DNA of 64,000 nucleotides from Rhizobium sp. RU33A (GTDB taxonomy: Bacteria; Pseudomonadota; Alphaproteobacteria; Rhizobiales; Rhizobiaceae): contig NZ_FTMQ01000003.1 of NCBI RefSeq assembly GCF_900156055.1, forward strand, positions 310,001-374,000. The letters are read 5' to 3'. Each line of letters opens with the position of its first letter. Position 1 is the stretch's first letter. The notes under the pieces are model-generated. The model made no database searches, had not been told where the DNA came from, and saw only the letters and a program-made list of their open reading frames with translations. Below are positions 54,154 to 64,000 of the stretch, one piece after another. The translations under genes and the position numbers were made by a program.

Positions 54154-54999
54154 TCAAAGGAATGGTCGCCCCTGGACGGCCTGCACGAACGTGCCGCCGA
54201 CCACGGCGATGGAGAGCACGGCGCCGAGTGCGATGCCCGGTCTGGCGAAGCGCGGCGCAAATCGATCCACGGCCAGTCCCAGGATCGGCAAGGCCTGCAT
54301 GATGTGGGTGGCGAAGAAATGCGGCACCCGCAGATCGCCGCCAGTGCGCGACCAGCCGAACAGCGGCAGGCCGCCGAGGTCTGTCTTTGCCCCACCGACC
54401 CAATGACCGGGACCGCCGATCTCGCCGCTTCCGAGCGCGAAGGCGGTAAACAGGGTCGCCACGCTGCCGAGCACGAGACCCCAGCCGCCTCCGAGCCTGA
54501 GGCCGGCCGTCGCGGTTGGGCTTGGACGCAGCAGGATATAGATCCCGATCACTAGGCTCGACAGCACAAGCAGCGCCGCCCCTGCACCCATCACGCTATA
54601 GGCCATCGCCTCAAAGGGTGTGCTGTCGTTGAAATGCGAGGCGCGGCCACGTGCAGCCTGCAGCGTGATGTAGAGAATTTCGCCGCTCGCGGTGATGACG
54701 GCGACGAGGCTTGCCAGCCAGACGCCTCTGCCGGCCCGTGTTCTCGGCTCGATCAGCGGCAGGAGCAAAAGCAGGGTGCCGAGCATCATGGCCAGCGAAG
54801 CCTGGAATTTCAGCGGCTTGCTCCAGACGCTGATGTCTTTGATCAGCCTGTCGTCGAGACCGAGTGCAATGAGGCTCGGGATGGCGAGCGCCAGCTGCAA
54901 GCCGATGCCGACGATCAGCGCGCGGCGGGTTCTTTGTTCTGCAGCAGCGAGGTCCGGCGATGGCGCGAGCATGACGCTGTCGTTGAAGAGCATGGTCAT
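54154..54999 (-). CDS. Integral membrane protein of unknown function
   Basis: The 281-residue protein has about seven to eight hydrophobic helices, with a loop containing GEIGGPGHWVGG (about 190-202) and PHFFATHIMQ (about 225-234). The two conserved-looking His in the latter and VWSKPLKF near residue 60 could be functional. I do not recognise the family. It begins at ATG 54999 (or the ATG six bases later), three bases after the ABA4-like stop, so the two are co-transcribed and probably under the divergent TetR. Confidence 0.75.
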   Translation of the reverse strand: MTMLFNDSVMLAPSPDLAAAEQRTRRALIVGIGLQLALAIPSLIALGLDDRLIKDISVWSKPLKFQASLAMMLGTLLLLLPLIEPRTRAGRGVWLASLVAVITASGEILYITLQAARGRASHFNDSTPFEAMAYSVMGAGAALLVLSSLVIGIYILLRPSPTATAGLRLGGGWGLVLGSVATLFTAFALGSGEIGGPGHWVGGAKTDLGGLPLFGWSRTGGDLRVPHFFATHIMQALPILGLAVDRFAPRFARPGIALGAVLSIAVVGGTFVQAVQGRPFL

Positions 55000-55002
55000 C
55001 GG

Positions 55003-55434
55003 TCAGACCTTTCGGGGGATGAGCGCGGCTTCGGTCGCGCGGGTGAAATAAAAGAGCAGGAGGCCCAGCGGCCCGAACATGAAGGTCGCCACCAGCATCG
55101 GCGCCTGCAGCAGGCGATGGTAGCCACGCTTGTCGGCCTCGACGGCAATCCAGGTGCCGATGAAGAGGTCGAAGGCGAGGTAATGCACCCAGCCGGCGAC
55201 AAGCACGGGATCGCTCATGAAGAGGGCCCGCACCTCCGCGATCGACCCGAAACCGCCGCCCTCGACGCGGAAGAAATAGACGAGGATCAGCACCGCATAG
55301 GTGAGCGACAGCGCCCCGATCAGGCCGAAACGGATGAATCCGATGAGGGCTGCCCAGCGCGGCGCGAGGATGAGCAGCAACCAGCCGGCCATGGCGGTGC
55401 TGCTGGTAATCGAAAACACGGTGTCGGGCGACAT
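55003..55434 (-). CDS. ABA4-like (DUF4281) membrane protein
   Basis: The 143-residue protein is a small four-helix membrane protein with the family features SSTAMAGWLLLIL near its start, FMSDPVLVAGWVHYLAFDLFIG in the middle and GPLGLLLFYFTR at the end. The plant relative ABA4 acts in neoxanthin synthesis; bacterial members have no set role. The start at 55434 is chosen over an in-frame ATG at 55446 because a GAGG lies before it and because a candidate promoter (TTGCCA, 16 bases, TATCTT on the minus strand) would begin the message between the two. It lies under the TetR operator pair. Confidence 0.82.
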   Translation of the reverse strand: MSPDTVFSITSSTAMAGWLLLILAPRWAALIGFIRFGLIGALSLTYAVLILVYFFRVEGGGFGSIAEVRALFMSDPVLVAGWVHYLAFDLFIGTWIAVEADKRGYHRLLQAPMLVATFMFGPLGLLLFYFTRATEAALIPRKV

Positions 55435-55446
55435 GGGGGGCCTCAT

Positions 55447-55493
55447 CTTGACGGTGACAAGATAAGCATGAGGCATAACTTGGCAATGTCAAG
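55447..55493. promoter_or_regulatory. Twin TetR operators CTTG-N7-CAAG in the divergent promoter region
   Basis: CTTG-N7-CAAG occurs twice: 55447-55461 (ATCTTG and CAAGAT as flanked arms) and 55479-55493. The two sites start 32 bases apart, three helical turns, so bound dimers would face the same side. They lie between the ABA4-like gene (minus) and the TetR gene (plus). On the minus strand a candidate TTGCCA/TATCTT promoter overlaps both. This fits repression of both directions by the TetR protein. Binding is inferred. Confidence 0.65.
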
Positions 55494-55534
55494 ATTGATT
55501 TTGACGGCGTGGATTCGAGCGGTTATGAAGGGGC

Positions 55535-56143
55535 ATGGCAAGACAGAAATCCTATCACCATGGCGACCTGCGCCAGGCGCTGATCGGCACCGGGCTCGAC
55601 ATGCTCGAAGAGCAGGGCCTGGAGGGCCTGACGCTCCGCAAGCTCGCCGCCCGGGTCGGCGTGTCCCATGCAGCCCCCGAACATCATTTCCCGACCCTGC
55701 GCCACCTGATGACCGCCTTTGCCGTCGAAGGCTTCCGGCTGTTTGCCGCCTCGATGCGGCAGGCCATGGCGGCAGCCCCTGATGATCCGGCAGAGCAGCT
55801 ACGCGCTGCCTCCCGCGGCTATCTGAACTTTGCCCGGGCCCGCCCGCATCTCTTCCGCCTGATGTTCACCGCAAACCGCCTCGACTGGGACGACCCGGCC
55901 ATCGGCCCGCCCGCGAACGCCGCCCATGCCGTGCTCGAGGAGGTCTCGGCTCCTGTGGCGAAGCGCATGAAGCTGGATACGCCGGAGGGTAGGGCGGCTG
56001 TCGAGCAACTCGTCTGGTCACAGATCCACGGCCATGCGCATCTGATGATCGACGGCAAGCTGCCACCGGAGGGCGACGGCGGCACCGGCTGCGAGCCGTT
56101 CGTGGCGCCGCTCGATCTGGCGAGTGTGTTGTTGCCGGAGTGA
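55535..56143 (+). CDS. TetR/AcrR-family transcriptional regulator
   Basis: The 202-residue protein has the usual N-terminal helix-turn-helix (about 8-55), with GLEGLTLRKLAARVGVSHAA and an EHHFPTLRHLM recognition stretch, followed by an all-helical ligand domain with a WHG-type C-terminal TetR pattern. AAGGGG precedes the ATG. It is divergent from the ABA4-like/membrane-protein pair, with two matched inverted repeats between them, so it probably represses that pair and itself. The inducer is unknown, but membrane-protein targets suggest a lipophilic compound. Confidence 0.9.
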   Translation: MARQKSYHHGDLRQALIGTGLDMLEEQGLEGLTLRKLAARVGVSHAAPEHHFPTLRHLMTAFAVEGFRLFAASMRQAMAAAPDDPAEQLRAASRGYLNFARARPHLFRLMFTANRLDWDDPAIGPPANAAHAVLEEVSAPVAKRMKLDTPEGRAAVEQLVWSQIHGHAHLMIDGKLPPEGDGGTGCEPFVAPLDLASVLLPE

Positions 56144-56354
56144 GGGGGAAGAGGGCCGCTTTGCCCCAATTGCGGACATTCTTGGAGGCGTCGATGAAGG
56201 TACGCTTCGAAAGCTGTCATTCAATCAATTGCGCTGGTAACAGGATGAAATGGTGGGGTGAAAGCCCCCGGGCGTTTGGGCGGAAACAACAGAGACGAAT
56301 AAGTGGTATTGCCCGACGGCACAAATGCCCAGTGAGACACCCAAGGGGAGAGGC

Positions 56355-57296
56355 ATGACATCGAGGATCGTATCGGCGCTGCTGGGCACGGCGCTGCTGA
56401 GTTTGGCTGCGGCAGGTACTGCCCCAGCCGTGATCATTCTCGACAGCACTTGGGCCGATCAGGGCGGGGCGGCTGGTGCGGAAGGCGACGGATTTGGCGC
56501 CGCCAAGGCGCTGGCCATGGCGCCGCAATTTTGTGCCATCATGAGCTTTTTCGACGGCGAGCAGATTGGCGCCTCCGGCACCTGGATCGGCAATGACCAG
56601 GATGGTACGGCTTATGTGTTGACAGCGGCGCATAACTTCGGCGACGGCTATGACCCTGACACGTGGACCTATTACACCCGCGCTGGTGCCGAATTGACCG
56701 GCAAGGCCGTGCATATCCATCCCAATTACGACCCCAGCAGCGACGAAACGGCGGGCTACGACTTGGCCATCGTTGAATTGAACGGACCGGTAAAGGATTG
56801 CGATAGGCCGCCGCTCCTTTATGGCGGAGACGATGAACTGGGGCAACGCGCCACCATGGTCGGCTTTGGCTCGAGGGGCATCGGCTCGGTCGGCCAGGAT
56901 GACAAATACTATACTAGCGAAGATGCCGCTGCGGCGCGCAACATCATCGACGTGGTCGAGGACCCGGCCCCTGACGGCAAAGGCGGCAATCAGTTGCTGA
57001 TCGACTTCGACAGCGAGGACGGTTCCACCAATGTCTTCGAGGACGGAAGTTCCCTGCCGGTTGATCGATATGAAGGCGTGCTGGGCTCAGGTGACAGCGG
57101 CGGCTCGCTCTGGATCGAGACCGACAAGGGCTGGGCTATTGTCGGGGTCAACGGCTGGGGCGACGATGCGGTTTATGGTTCTACGGGCGGTTTTGGACGG
57201 ATCAGCACGCAATCAGGCTGGGTAAAGTCCATCTTCGATGCGAATTTCACCAACGAGAAGACCCCGATGCGGCGAACGCCGCCTTCGGGCAGATAA
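56355..57296 (+). CDS. Secreted trypsin-like serine protease (S1)
   Basis: The start is ATG 56355 (MTSRIVSALLG), after AGGGGAGAGG; a frame 30 bases longer adds nothing. The 313-residue protein has a signal peptide (about 1-26), and a chymotrypsin-fold domain with His93 in LTAAHN, Asp136 in GYDLAIVEL and Ser248 in GDSGGS, so the triad is complete. An acidic insertion (about 181-235, rich in Asp) precedes the serine loop. There is no IVGG activation end, so it is probably active after signal cleavage. It has no operon partner. Confidence 0.88.
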   Translation: MTSRIVSALLGTALLSLAAAGTAPAVIILDSTWADQGGAAGAEGDGFGAAKALAMAPQFCAIMSFFDGEQIGASGTWIGNDQDGTAYVLTAAHNFGDGYDPDTWTYYTRAGAELTGKAVHIHPNYDPSSDETAGYDLAIVELNGPVKDCDRPPLLYGGDDELGQRATMVGFGSRGIGSVGQDDKYYTSEDAAAARNIIDVVEDPAPDGKGGNQLLIDFDSEDGSTNVFEDGSSLPVDRYEGVLGSGDSGGSLWIETDKGWAIVGVNGWGDDAVYGSTGGFGRISTQSGWVKSIFDANFTNEKTPMRRTPPSGR

Positions 57297-57548
57297 CGGC
57301 CATCGGCGGATCCAGCCGCTCGCGGCAATCCAGTCTTTTGGGTTCAAATTGCAGTCAATCGGCTGAAGTCCCTTCTACCAAACGCGTCCTTTGCCTCCCG
57401 TCAAATCCCGATGAAGCCTCGCCCCAACGCTACGCAGCCTTGACAAATCAGGCGCACCATGCGCTTTTCCGCCCGATTTTCTATCGGCTGGCCGTGTGCC
57501 GAAATCCGTGTCCGCCAGCCGTCTATCAGTCCAGGAAAGCACTTGATC

Positions 57549-59339
57549 ATGCATCGTTACCGCAGCCACACCTGTGCCGCTCTTCGCAAGTCCGACGTCG
57601 GTCAGACCGTCCGCCTCTCGGGCTGGGTCCATCGTGTTCGTGACCATGGCGGCGTGCTCTTCATCGATCTGCGCGACCATTACGGCATTACCCAGGTCGT
57701 GGCCGATCCGGATAGCCCGGCTTTCAAGCTGGCTGAAACCGTGCGCGGCGAATGGGTCATCCGCATCGATGGCCTCGTCAAGGCCCGTTCGGAAGAGACC
57801 ACCAACAAGGCCATGGCAACCGGTGAGATCGAACTCTACGCTCAGGAAATCGAAGTTCTCTCGGCTGCCAAGGAATTGCCGCTGCCGGTCTTCGGCGAGC
57901 CCGACTATCCGGAAGACGTGCGCCTGAAGTACCGCTTCCTCGATCTGCGCCGCGACACGCTGCACAAGAACATCGTCAAGCGCACGCAGATCATCTCGTC
58001 GATGCGCGCAGGCATGGCAGCCGCCGGCTTTGCCGAATATTCGACCCCGATCCTGACGGCCTCGTCGCCGGAAGGTGCGCGCGACTTCCTCGTGCCGAGC
58101 CGCATCCACGAAGGGAAGTTCTTCGCGCTGCCCCAGGCGCCGCAGCAGTACAAGCAGTTGCTGATGGTTGCCGGTTTCGACCGCTATTTCCAGATCGCGC
58201 CCTGCTTCCGCGACGAAGACCCGCGCGCCGACCGTCTGCCGGGCGAATTCTACCAGCTCGACGTCGAGATGAGCTTCGTCACCCAGGAGGATGTCTGGTC
58301 GACGATGGAGCCGATGATGACCTCGGTCTTCGAGCAGTTCGCCGAAGGCAAGCCGGTCACCAAGGAATGGCCGCGCATCCCTTACGACGTCGCGATCCGC
58401 AAATATGGCTCCGACAAGCCGGACCTGCGCAACCCGATCGTCATGGAAGGCGTCACCGACCACTTCCGTGATTCCGGCTTCAAGGTCTTCGCCGGCATGA
58501 TCGCGTCCAATCCGAAGGTTGAGATCTGGGCGATCCCCGCCAAGACCGGTGGTTCGCGCGCATTCTGCGATCGCATGAACGCATGGGCGCAATCGACCGG
58601 TCAGCCGGGCCTCGGCTATATCTTCTGGAAGGAAGAGGACGGCAAGATCGCCGGCTCCGGCCCGCTCGCCAAGAACATCGGCGAAGAGCGCACCGAAGCC
58701 ATCCGTCAGCAGCTTTGCCTCGAGCCGGGTGACGCGGCCTTCTTCGTCGCCGGCGACCCGGCCAGGTTCTACAAGTTTGCCGGTGAAGCACGCACCCGCG
58801 CTGGCGAGGAACTGAACCTCGTCGATCGCGACCGTTTCGAAATGTGCTGGATCGTCGACTTCCCGTTCTACGAATACAACGAGGAAGAAAAGAAGATCGA
58901 CTTCGCCCACAACCCCTTCTCGATGCCGCAGGGCGGTCTTGAAGCGCTGGAAAGCCAGGATCCCCTGTCGCTCAAGGCCTATCAGTATGACGCGGTCTGC
59001 AACGGCTTTGAAATCGCTTCGGGCTCGATCCGTAACCAGTCGCCGGAACTGATGGTCAAGGCCTTCGAGAAGGTTGGCCTGTCCAAGGACGATGTCGAAG
59101 AACGCTTCGGCGGCATGTACCGCGCCTTCCAGTATGGCGCCCCTCCGCATGGCGGCTGCGCCTTCGGCATCGACCGCGTTGTCATGCTGCTCGTCGGCGC
59201 GAAGAACCTGCGCGAAATCTCGATCTTCCCGATGAACCAGCAGGCCCAGGACCTTCTGATGAACGCCCCGTCGCCGGCAACGCCAGCCCAGCTGCGCGAT
59301 CTGGCCCTGCGCGTCGTGCCGCAGCCGAAGAAGGACTGA
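57549..59339 (+). CDS. aspS: Aspartyl-tRNA synthetase
   Basis: AspRS charges tRNA-Asp. The start is ATG 57549 ([16 protein letters not shown]), with AGGAAAG upstream; the frame opens earlier without support. The 596-residue protein has the OB-fold anticodon domain (1-105), class II motif 1 near residue 140, motif 2 [20 protein letters not shown] (about 217-236), the GAD insertion (about 290-420) and motif 3 [11 protein letters not shown]. It is the bacterial-type long form. Whether it also charges tRNA-Asn was not determinable. It is followed by a terminator. Confidence 0.97.
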   Translation: MHRYRSHTCAALRKSDVGQTVRLSGWVHRVRDHGGVLFIDLRDHYGITQVVADPDSPAFKLAETVRGEWVIRIDGLVKARSEETTNKAMATGEIELYAQEIEVLSAAKELPLPVFGEPDYPEDVRLKYRFLDLRRDTLHKNIVKRTQIISSMRAGMAAAGFAEYSTPILTASSPEGARDFLVPSRIHEGKFFALPQAPQQYKQLLMVAGFDRYFQIAPCFRDEDPRADRLPGEFYQLDVEMSFVTQEDVWSTMEPMMTSVFEQFAEGKPVTKEWPRIPYDVAIRKYGSDKPDLRNPIVMEGVTDHFRDSGFKVFAGMIASNPKVEIWAIPAKTGGSRAFCDRMNAWAQSTGQPGLGYIFWKEEDGKIAGSGPLAKNIGEERTEAIRQQLCLEPGDAAFFVAGDPARFYKFAGEARTRAGEELNLVDRDRFEMCWIVDFPFYEYNEEEKKIDFAHNPFSMPQGGLEALESQDPLSLKAYQYDAVCNGFEIASGSIRNQSPELMVKAFEKVGLSKDDVEERFGGMYRAFQYGAPPHGGCAFGIDRVVMLLVGAKNLREISIFPMNQQAQDLLMNAPSPATPAQLRDLALRVVPQPKKD

Positions 59340-59365
59340 TACGCCTAAGGGATCTGGATATGACG

Positions 59366-59393
59366 AAGGCCGGGAGCGATCCCGGCCTTTTTC
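59366..59393 (+). terminator. Rho-independent terminator of aspS
   Basis: AAGGCCGGGA (59366-59375) pairs with TCCCGGCCTT (59380-59389) around a GCGA loop, followed by TTTTTC. Confidence 0.85.
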
Positions 59394-59414
59394 GTTGATC
59401 TCACTGCCACGAAA

Positions 59415-59443
59415 AAGCCCGGCCGCTTTCGCGGGCCGGGCTT
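59415..59443 (-). terminator. Terminator of the minus-strand periplasmic protein gene
   Basis: AAGCCCGGCC (59415-59424) and GGCCGGGCTT (59434-59443) form a perfect ten-base stem; on the minus strand the hairpin runs into TTTTTC. It lies 20 bases past the stop of the gene at 59463-60659. Confidence 0.8.
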
Positions 59444-59462
59444 CTGTTTAGTTCGATAACGA

Positions 59463-60659
59463 TCAGTCGTTGGCGGTGACCTTCAGGCCGATCAGGCCCG
59501 GAATGGTTTCCGGCGCGCCCATGGCGGCACCCATGATCATCGGGAAGGCGACAGGGTTGGCAGGGGCCGCAGCGATCGTCAGCGCCTTCGGATCGTCGAT
59601 GTAGGTGTTGACGGCGGCGGAGATTTCGTTCTGGATCGCGCCGAGCTTGGCCTGGGCGAGCAGGATCGGAACCATGCCCTTGACCATCTGCGCCATCTGG
59701 GCGCCGTCTGCGCCGTTGCTCTTGCCGGCATAGTCGAGGCCGCGCTTGGTAATGCCGGCATCCTCGAAGCGGATCTGGGCGTCGACCAGCGTCATCTGCT
59801 GCACGAGGCCGAGCATGGCCAAGCCCGCGGCCTGCTGGGCCTGCTCGTTCTGCGGCTGCGCCTGCATCATGCGGGCCTGTTCCTGCATCTGCTTGACGAG
59901 ATCGAGCGTGTAGCCTGACATCGAGAAGGCGAGGGAGAGCTTGCCGACATTGGCGAAATCGATCGAGTAGTCCTCGATGTCGATCGTGCCGCTTTCGACT
60001 TCCCAGCTGCCGGACATGTTCATGCTGCCGTCGAGCGTGGTGAGGCCGAGCGCTTCGATCTGTGCCTTGGTTTGCGGGTCCTCGACGGTGCTGAGGTCGG
60101 CCTTCACGCCGGTGACGTTGCCTTCGAAGGTGATGGTGCTCTCGTCGTCCGACAGGCCCATCGTGCCGACCGCTTCCGCCATCGAGAACACCTGCTTCCC
60201 GTCAACGGTCACTTCGACCGGGCCGCTATGGGCTTCTTCGTAGAACATCAGCGAATCAATGCCCTCGGCATTGGCGTCGCCGGGCACATAGACGCCGGCC
60301 AGATAGAGATCCTGAACCTTGAAAGTCGACGTCTCCTCGGTGACATTCACCTCGGGGAATTCGACGCGTTCGATGAAATAGGCGCCGCCTTCTTCCTCGG
60401 TCACGCCTTGCAGCGTCAGTTCTTCAAGCATCAGGGGCTTTTCAGCCGTCGCGCCTTCCACCCCAAGCTTCAGACCCTTGAAGACAACGTTCGATCCATC
60501 GACCTCGACGTTCTCAGCTGTGATGTTGCTGCCACCCGTCGCGAAGGCAGCATTGATCTTCTTCAACAAATCCTGCCCGTCCAGCGCAAAGGCAGGACCG
60601 GCGAAGACTGTGAGCGCAGCGCTCGCGAGCAGAAGTCGGGTGGAGCGGTACAGGGTCAT
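59463..60659 (-). CDS. Periplasmic protein of unknown function
   Basis: The 398-residue protein has a signal peptide (1-25, cut after AFA) and a long soluble region rich in beta-strand pattern with alternating Val/Thr/Glu/Asp, then a Met/Gln-rich stretch (about 258-285, with QMQEQARMMQAQPQNEQ). The layout resembles YdgA/DUF945-type proteins, but I saw no decisive motif. AAGGAC precedes the ATG. It lies between the convergent aspS and divergent parC and looks monocistronic. Confidence 0.72.
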   Translation of the reverse strand: MTLYRSTRLLLASAALTVFAGPAFALDGQDLLKKINAAFATGGSNITAENVEVDGSNVVFKGLKLGVEGATAEKPLMLEELTLQGVTEEEGGAYFIERVEFPEVNVTEETSTFKVQDLYLAGVYVPGDANAEGIDSLMFYEEAHSGPVEVTVDGKQVFSMAEAVGTMGLSDDESTITFEGNVTGVKADLSTVEDPQTKAQIEALGLTTLDGSMNMSGSWEVESGTIDIEDYSIDFANVGKLSLAFSMSGYTLDLVKQMQEQARMMQAQPQNEQAQQAAGLAMLGLVQQMTLVDAQIRFEDAGITKRGLDYAGKSNGADGAQMAQMVKGMVPILLAQAKLGAIQNEISAAVNTYIDDPKALTIAAAPANPVAFPMIMGAAMGAPETIPGLIGLKVTAND

Positions 60660-60865
60660 GAGAAGGTCCTTCGTGCTGGTTCCGCGGGAGGTGCGGACAA
60701 AATTGGTCGGCGATATTTATAAGTGGGATTGAAAAAACGTCCACCGGTTTTCGCCATAGCCTGATGCAGCAAGATTGCGGCGTGATGGCGATCACATCGC
60801 CTTAATCCACAGGCAGAATCCCCGGATTCCTTGCTGTTGCGGGTCTTCTCCGATAGGGGAAACCC

Positions 60866-63142
<2,277 letters not shown>

Positions 63143-63165
63143 TCCCAAGGCCTTCACACAATGAC

Positions 63166-63191
63166 AGCCGGTCGCCTCGCGGCCGGCTTTT
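63166..63191 (+). terminator. Terminator after parC
   Basis: AGCCGG (63166-63171) and CCGGCT (63183-63188) close a stem around a GC-rich loop and are followed by TTTT. It lies just before the end of the convergent CPBP gene. Confidence 0.6.
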
Positions 63192-63196
63192 GTCTG

Positions 63197-64000
63197 TCAG
63201 CCGCGTTCCCAGATTGACCAGACCCCCATCAACGTCGCTGCATTGCCGAGAATGAAGTGCGAGACGATGGGGCCGGCGAGGTTGCGATACTTCAGGTGCA
63301 ACCAGCCCCAGACGATGCCGGAGACGAGGGCGACCACGGCGAGCGACTGGGAATAGTGCAGATGCAGGGTGGAGAAGATCAGCGAGGTGATCACGATCGC
63401 CGACATCGGGCGGGTCTTGCCCGGCATCAGATCGGCAATTGCCGTCAGCAGCACCCCGCGGCAGATCCACTCCTGGAGCGGTACGACGATGATGTAGGTG
63501 TAGACGGTGATCGTCACCAGCTTCGGGTCGATCACAGGCGTTCCCTGAAGCTCGGGATAGAGAAGGGTGCGGAAATAGGCCATGGCGGCCAGAGCGACGG
63601 CGCTGATGGTCAGTCCCATGCCAATCGACTTCCAGATATTCTCCATCCGGATGCCCATGTCGTGTCGCGTCAGACCGCAGCGCACGGTCAGTCCCCAGAT
63701 GACGAAGGCGCCCCAGACTTCCATGACGCGTGAGGTCCAGAACATCACCTGTGACTGATGGGTTAGCTTCAGGTTGGTCAGGATGAGGCTGTTCACGAGG
63801 GCGTAGATGTTGATCATCAGAACCATGGTGACGAAGAGGAAGGCCAGCGCGTGATAGCGCCGGTCAGCCTCTTCGAGCGCTACGAACTGCTGTCTGAGCT
63901 TGCCATAGCTTGCTGACAACTGGGCATAGATCTTGCGGAAGAAGAGGGTGCCAAGTTCGGGTCGATCGCTGAGAAACTCGCGATACTGCGAACGGTCGAT
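63197..64000 (-). CDS. CPBP-type membrane protein with a possible cyclic-nucleotide-binding N-terminus (cut by window edge)
   Basis: The frame is open to the right edge, so the N-terminus is missing; TTG 63919 is not the real start. The visible 267 residues begin with IDRSQYREFLSDRPELGTLF and an amphipathic stretch that resembles the end of a cyclic-nucleotide-binding domain, then about seven to eight membrane helices. The C-terminal part shows the CPBP/Rce1 protease motifs as QEWICR, FSTLH and HFILGN. The first residue of the EExxxR motif is Gln here. The enzyme may be inactive or use another mechanism. Its operon context is outside the window. Confidence 0.75.
   Translation of the reverse strand: MDRSQYREFLSDRPELGTLFFRKIYAQLSASYGKLRQQFVALEEADRRYHALAFLFVTMVLMINIYALVNSLILTNLKLTHQSQVMFWTSRVMEVWGAFVIWGLTVRCGLTRHDMGIRMENIWKSIGMGLTISAVALAAMAYFRTLLYPELQGTPVIDPKLVTITVYTYIIVVPLQEWICRGVLLTAIADLMPGKTRPMSAIVITSLIFSTLHLHYSQSLAVVALVSGIVWGWLHLKYRNLAGPIVSHFILGNAATLMGVWSIWERG

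Noticed and set aside
57375-59150. 591-codon minus-strand open frame antisense to aspS
   Set aside because: Entirely covered by aspS, composition is that of a shadow frame, and no domain is recognisable.

Overview
The window reads as ordinary chromosome from an alphaproteobacterium of the Rhizobiales, most likely Rhizobiaceae (Rhizobium/Agrobacterium/Sinorhizobium relatives). The evidence is a high-GC dense gene layout, a ChoX-type choline-binding protein, a RopB/Omp25-type outer-membrane protein, an HdaA replication regulator, and the gene orders lptF-lptG-lptD-surA-pdxA-rsmA and purM-purN / perM-hdaA-ppk-ppx ... rnd ... aspS ... parC. I cannot name the species. No rRNA, tRNA, CRISPR array, insertion sequence or prophage was recognised.

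Layout. 1-1.4 kb: the start of a choline-uptake gene (choX, cut by the window edge) divergent from a LysR regulator. 1.6-9.1 kb: a minus-strand envelope operon for lipopolysaccharide export (lptF, lptG, lptD), a SurA-like chaperone, then pdxA and rsmA, coupled mostly by one- to four-base overlaps. 9.4-11.3 kb: pepA and holC. 11.4-17.2 kb: a prolyl oligopeptidase, a vapBC-type toxin-antitoxin pair whose toxin carries an in-frame amber stop, an ABC-F ATPase with a strong hairpin just before its start codon, and a GGDEF protein with a degenerate active site. 17.4-21.4 kb: a small exported protein coupled to a chemoreceptor, DinB, a GST and ndk. 21.5-25.8 kb: a minus-strand run SDR-uvrC-pgsA-moaD-moaE.

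25.8-36.8 kb: an AT-rich leader and ropB, a second GST, a membrane-tethered or exported RNase T2, rlmJ, a molybdopterin oxidoreductase followed by a NUDIX hydrolase, an ABC exporter, a decayed second NUDIX C-terminus, a complete omptin outer-membrane protease, and purM-purN. 37-42.7 kb: perM-hdaA-ppk-ppx. 42.8-57.3 kb: two blocks of less conserved genes flanking rnd. The first holds a phytase-like esterase, aconitase X, DUF2891, Rsm22 and GNAT genes. The second holds an MBL hydrolase and multicopper oxidase, an MFS transporter, and an ABA4-like/membrane-protein pair with a divergent TetR whose intergenic region carries two matching inverted repeats, then a secreted trypsin-like protease. 57.5-64 kb: aspS, a periplasmic protein of unknown function, parC and a truncated CPBP-type membrane protein.

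No single large undescribed system stands out. The most unusual items are the twin operators of the TetR/ABA4 unit, the nonsense-interrupted VapC with an intact perfect operator, the hairpin before the ABC-F start, the chemoreceptor with membrane-embedded histidines and its coupled small protein, the omptin, the NUDIX remnant beside an ABC exporter, and a CPBP protein with Gln in place of the first Glu of its motif.
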